From: Bacteroidaceae bacterium
Lineage (GTDB): Bacteria; Bacteroidota; Bacteroidia; Bacteroidales; Bacteroidaceae
DNA: 64,000 bases
NCBI GenBank assembly: GCA_017483765.1
Contig: JAFUVE010000006.1
Location: forward strand, 1 to 64,000
Reading direction: 5' to 3'
Program-made: the position numbers and the translations under genes
The notes under the pieces: model-generated
Database searches by the model: none
What the model was told of the DNA's origin: nothing
Seen by the model: only the letters and a program-made list of their open reading frames with translations
Part shown: one piece after another, positions 63,520 to 64,000 of the stretch
How the letters are laid out: each line of letters opens with the position of its first letter
Numbering within the stretch: position 1 is the first letter of the stretch

Positions 63520-63939
63520 TCAGCGTATCATTCCGAAGAAGAAGAGCAGGGCTGCGGCATGTTGCTGGCTGACTCCCTTCGCATAGCCGATGGTGGAGTG
63601 GCTGGAGTTCTGGATGGTTCCGTCAGAGCGGATGTAACCGATGGTGGAGTGAGAGGAGTTCTGCACTGTCCCGTCGCTGCGGATGTAGCCGATGGTGGAG
63701 TGGCTGGAGTTCTGGATGGTGCCGTCGTTTCGGATGTAACCCATCGTGGAGTGGGAGGAGTTCTGCACGGTTCCGTCATTTCGGATGTAGCCCATCGTGG
63801 AGTGGCTGGAATTGTACACTGTCCCGTCCTTCACGTAGCCGATGGTGGAGTGGGAGCTGTTCTGCACTGTCTGGGCCTGCACCGCCGTCGTGCACAGCAA
63901 CATGACGAGCATCAGGGCGATTTTTGCAATTATTTTCAT
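63520..63939 (-). CDS. Secreted 17-residue-repeat protein
   Basis: A signal peptide (MKIIAKIALMLVMLLCTTAV, cleavage after VQAQ near 23) precedes six tandem repeats of about 17 residues, consensus TVQNSSHSTIGYIRSDG. The nearly identical DNA units (51 bp) imply recent expansion by slippage or recombination. The last residues (QQHAAALLFFFGMIR) are hydrophobic. The protein is short (139 aa). Such Asn/Ser/Gly-rich repeats may form a beta-solenoid or a surface fibre; no family function is known. Confidence 0.75.
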   Translation of the reverse strand: MKIIAKIALMLVMLLCTTAVQAQTVQNSSHSTIGYVKDGTVYNSSHSTMGYIRNDGTVQNSSHSTMGYIRNDGTIQNSSHSTIGYIRSDGTVQNSSHSTIGYIRSDGTIQNSSHSTIGYAKGVSQQHAAALLFFFGMIR

Positions 63940-64000
63940 CGTTTGTCTGTTTTTAGGGGTTGATAATGAGTATGGATCTCTCTTGTCTTTTTGTGCAAAT

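Overview
The window looks like chromosomal DNA of a Bacteroidales bacterium, most likely Prevotella or a close relative. Many genes are preceded by the Bacteroidetes -7 promoter motif TAnnTTTG. There is a fused murF-alr gene, a GSCFA protein, a DUF3467 protein, FISUMP-domain proteins, many Cys-lipoproteins with SC-D/E-rich N-termini, and a fragment with a type IX secretion C-terminal tail. Everything here comes from reading the sequence and recalling protein families; no search was run.

Layout. 0-6 kb: a possible transposase start at the left edge, two small unknown genes, a Skp/OmpH-like chaperone with murI, a GH2 glycosidase and an unknown gene. 6-14.6 kb: a sugar nucleotidyltransferase, then acpP-fabF-rnc, a GH3-family protein, a large Ig-like lipoprotein and rnhB. 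14.7-21.5 kb: an AT-rich minus-strand operon with a roughly 340-nt leader RNA, encoding a secreted putative barrel, a secreted WG-repeat/caspase protein, a secreted papain-like protease, an unknown secreted protein and a CHASE2 membrane protein. 22-24 kb: a RloA/RloB (AbiL-like) defence pair. 24.9-28.8 kb: a WYL regulator, a GH9 glycanase and pdxB. 28.9-34.9 kb: a minus-strand operon of ECF sigma factor, membrane-anchored barrel/anti-sigma-like fusion, lipoprotein serpin, PI-PLC-like lipoprotein, a 46-residue lipoprotein and a small lipoprotein. Three of its spacers carry 9-bp-period arrays of the palindrome GTCNGAC.

35-45 kb: an ATPase-nuclease gene, higBA, groES-groEL, a second ECF sigma/anti-sigma pair, tyrS and an AAA-CYTH fusion protein. 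45-49 kb: GSCFA with murF-alr. 49-52.8 kb: a second ATPase-nuclease gene tightly bracketed by two arrays of 75/76-bp hairpin repeats (five and three units), followed by an AbiEi/AbiEii pair. 53-56.7 kb: two FISUMP proteins facing each other across a broken surface-protein gene; one has a second candidate leader RNA, the other an N-terminal dockerin. 57-64 kb: a B3/4-domain protein, a triple TonB-C protein, DUF3467, a MalY/PatB lyase, a DUF3737 beta-helix protein, a MATE transporter and a 17-residue-repeat protein.

The strongest candidates for something undescribed are the ATPase-nuclease gene framed by hairpin arrays, the secreted caspase/papain/CHASE2 operon with its leader RNA, and the GTCNGAC arrays in the sigma-serpin-phospholipase operon. 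Defence and toxin-antitoxin genes (rloAB, abiE, higBA, the two ATPase-nucleases) are scattered among housekeeping genes, which fits local insertion into a stable chromosomal backbone.
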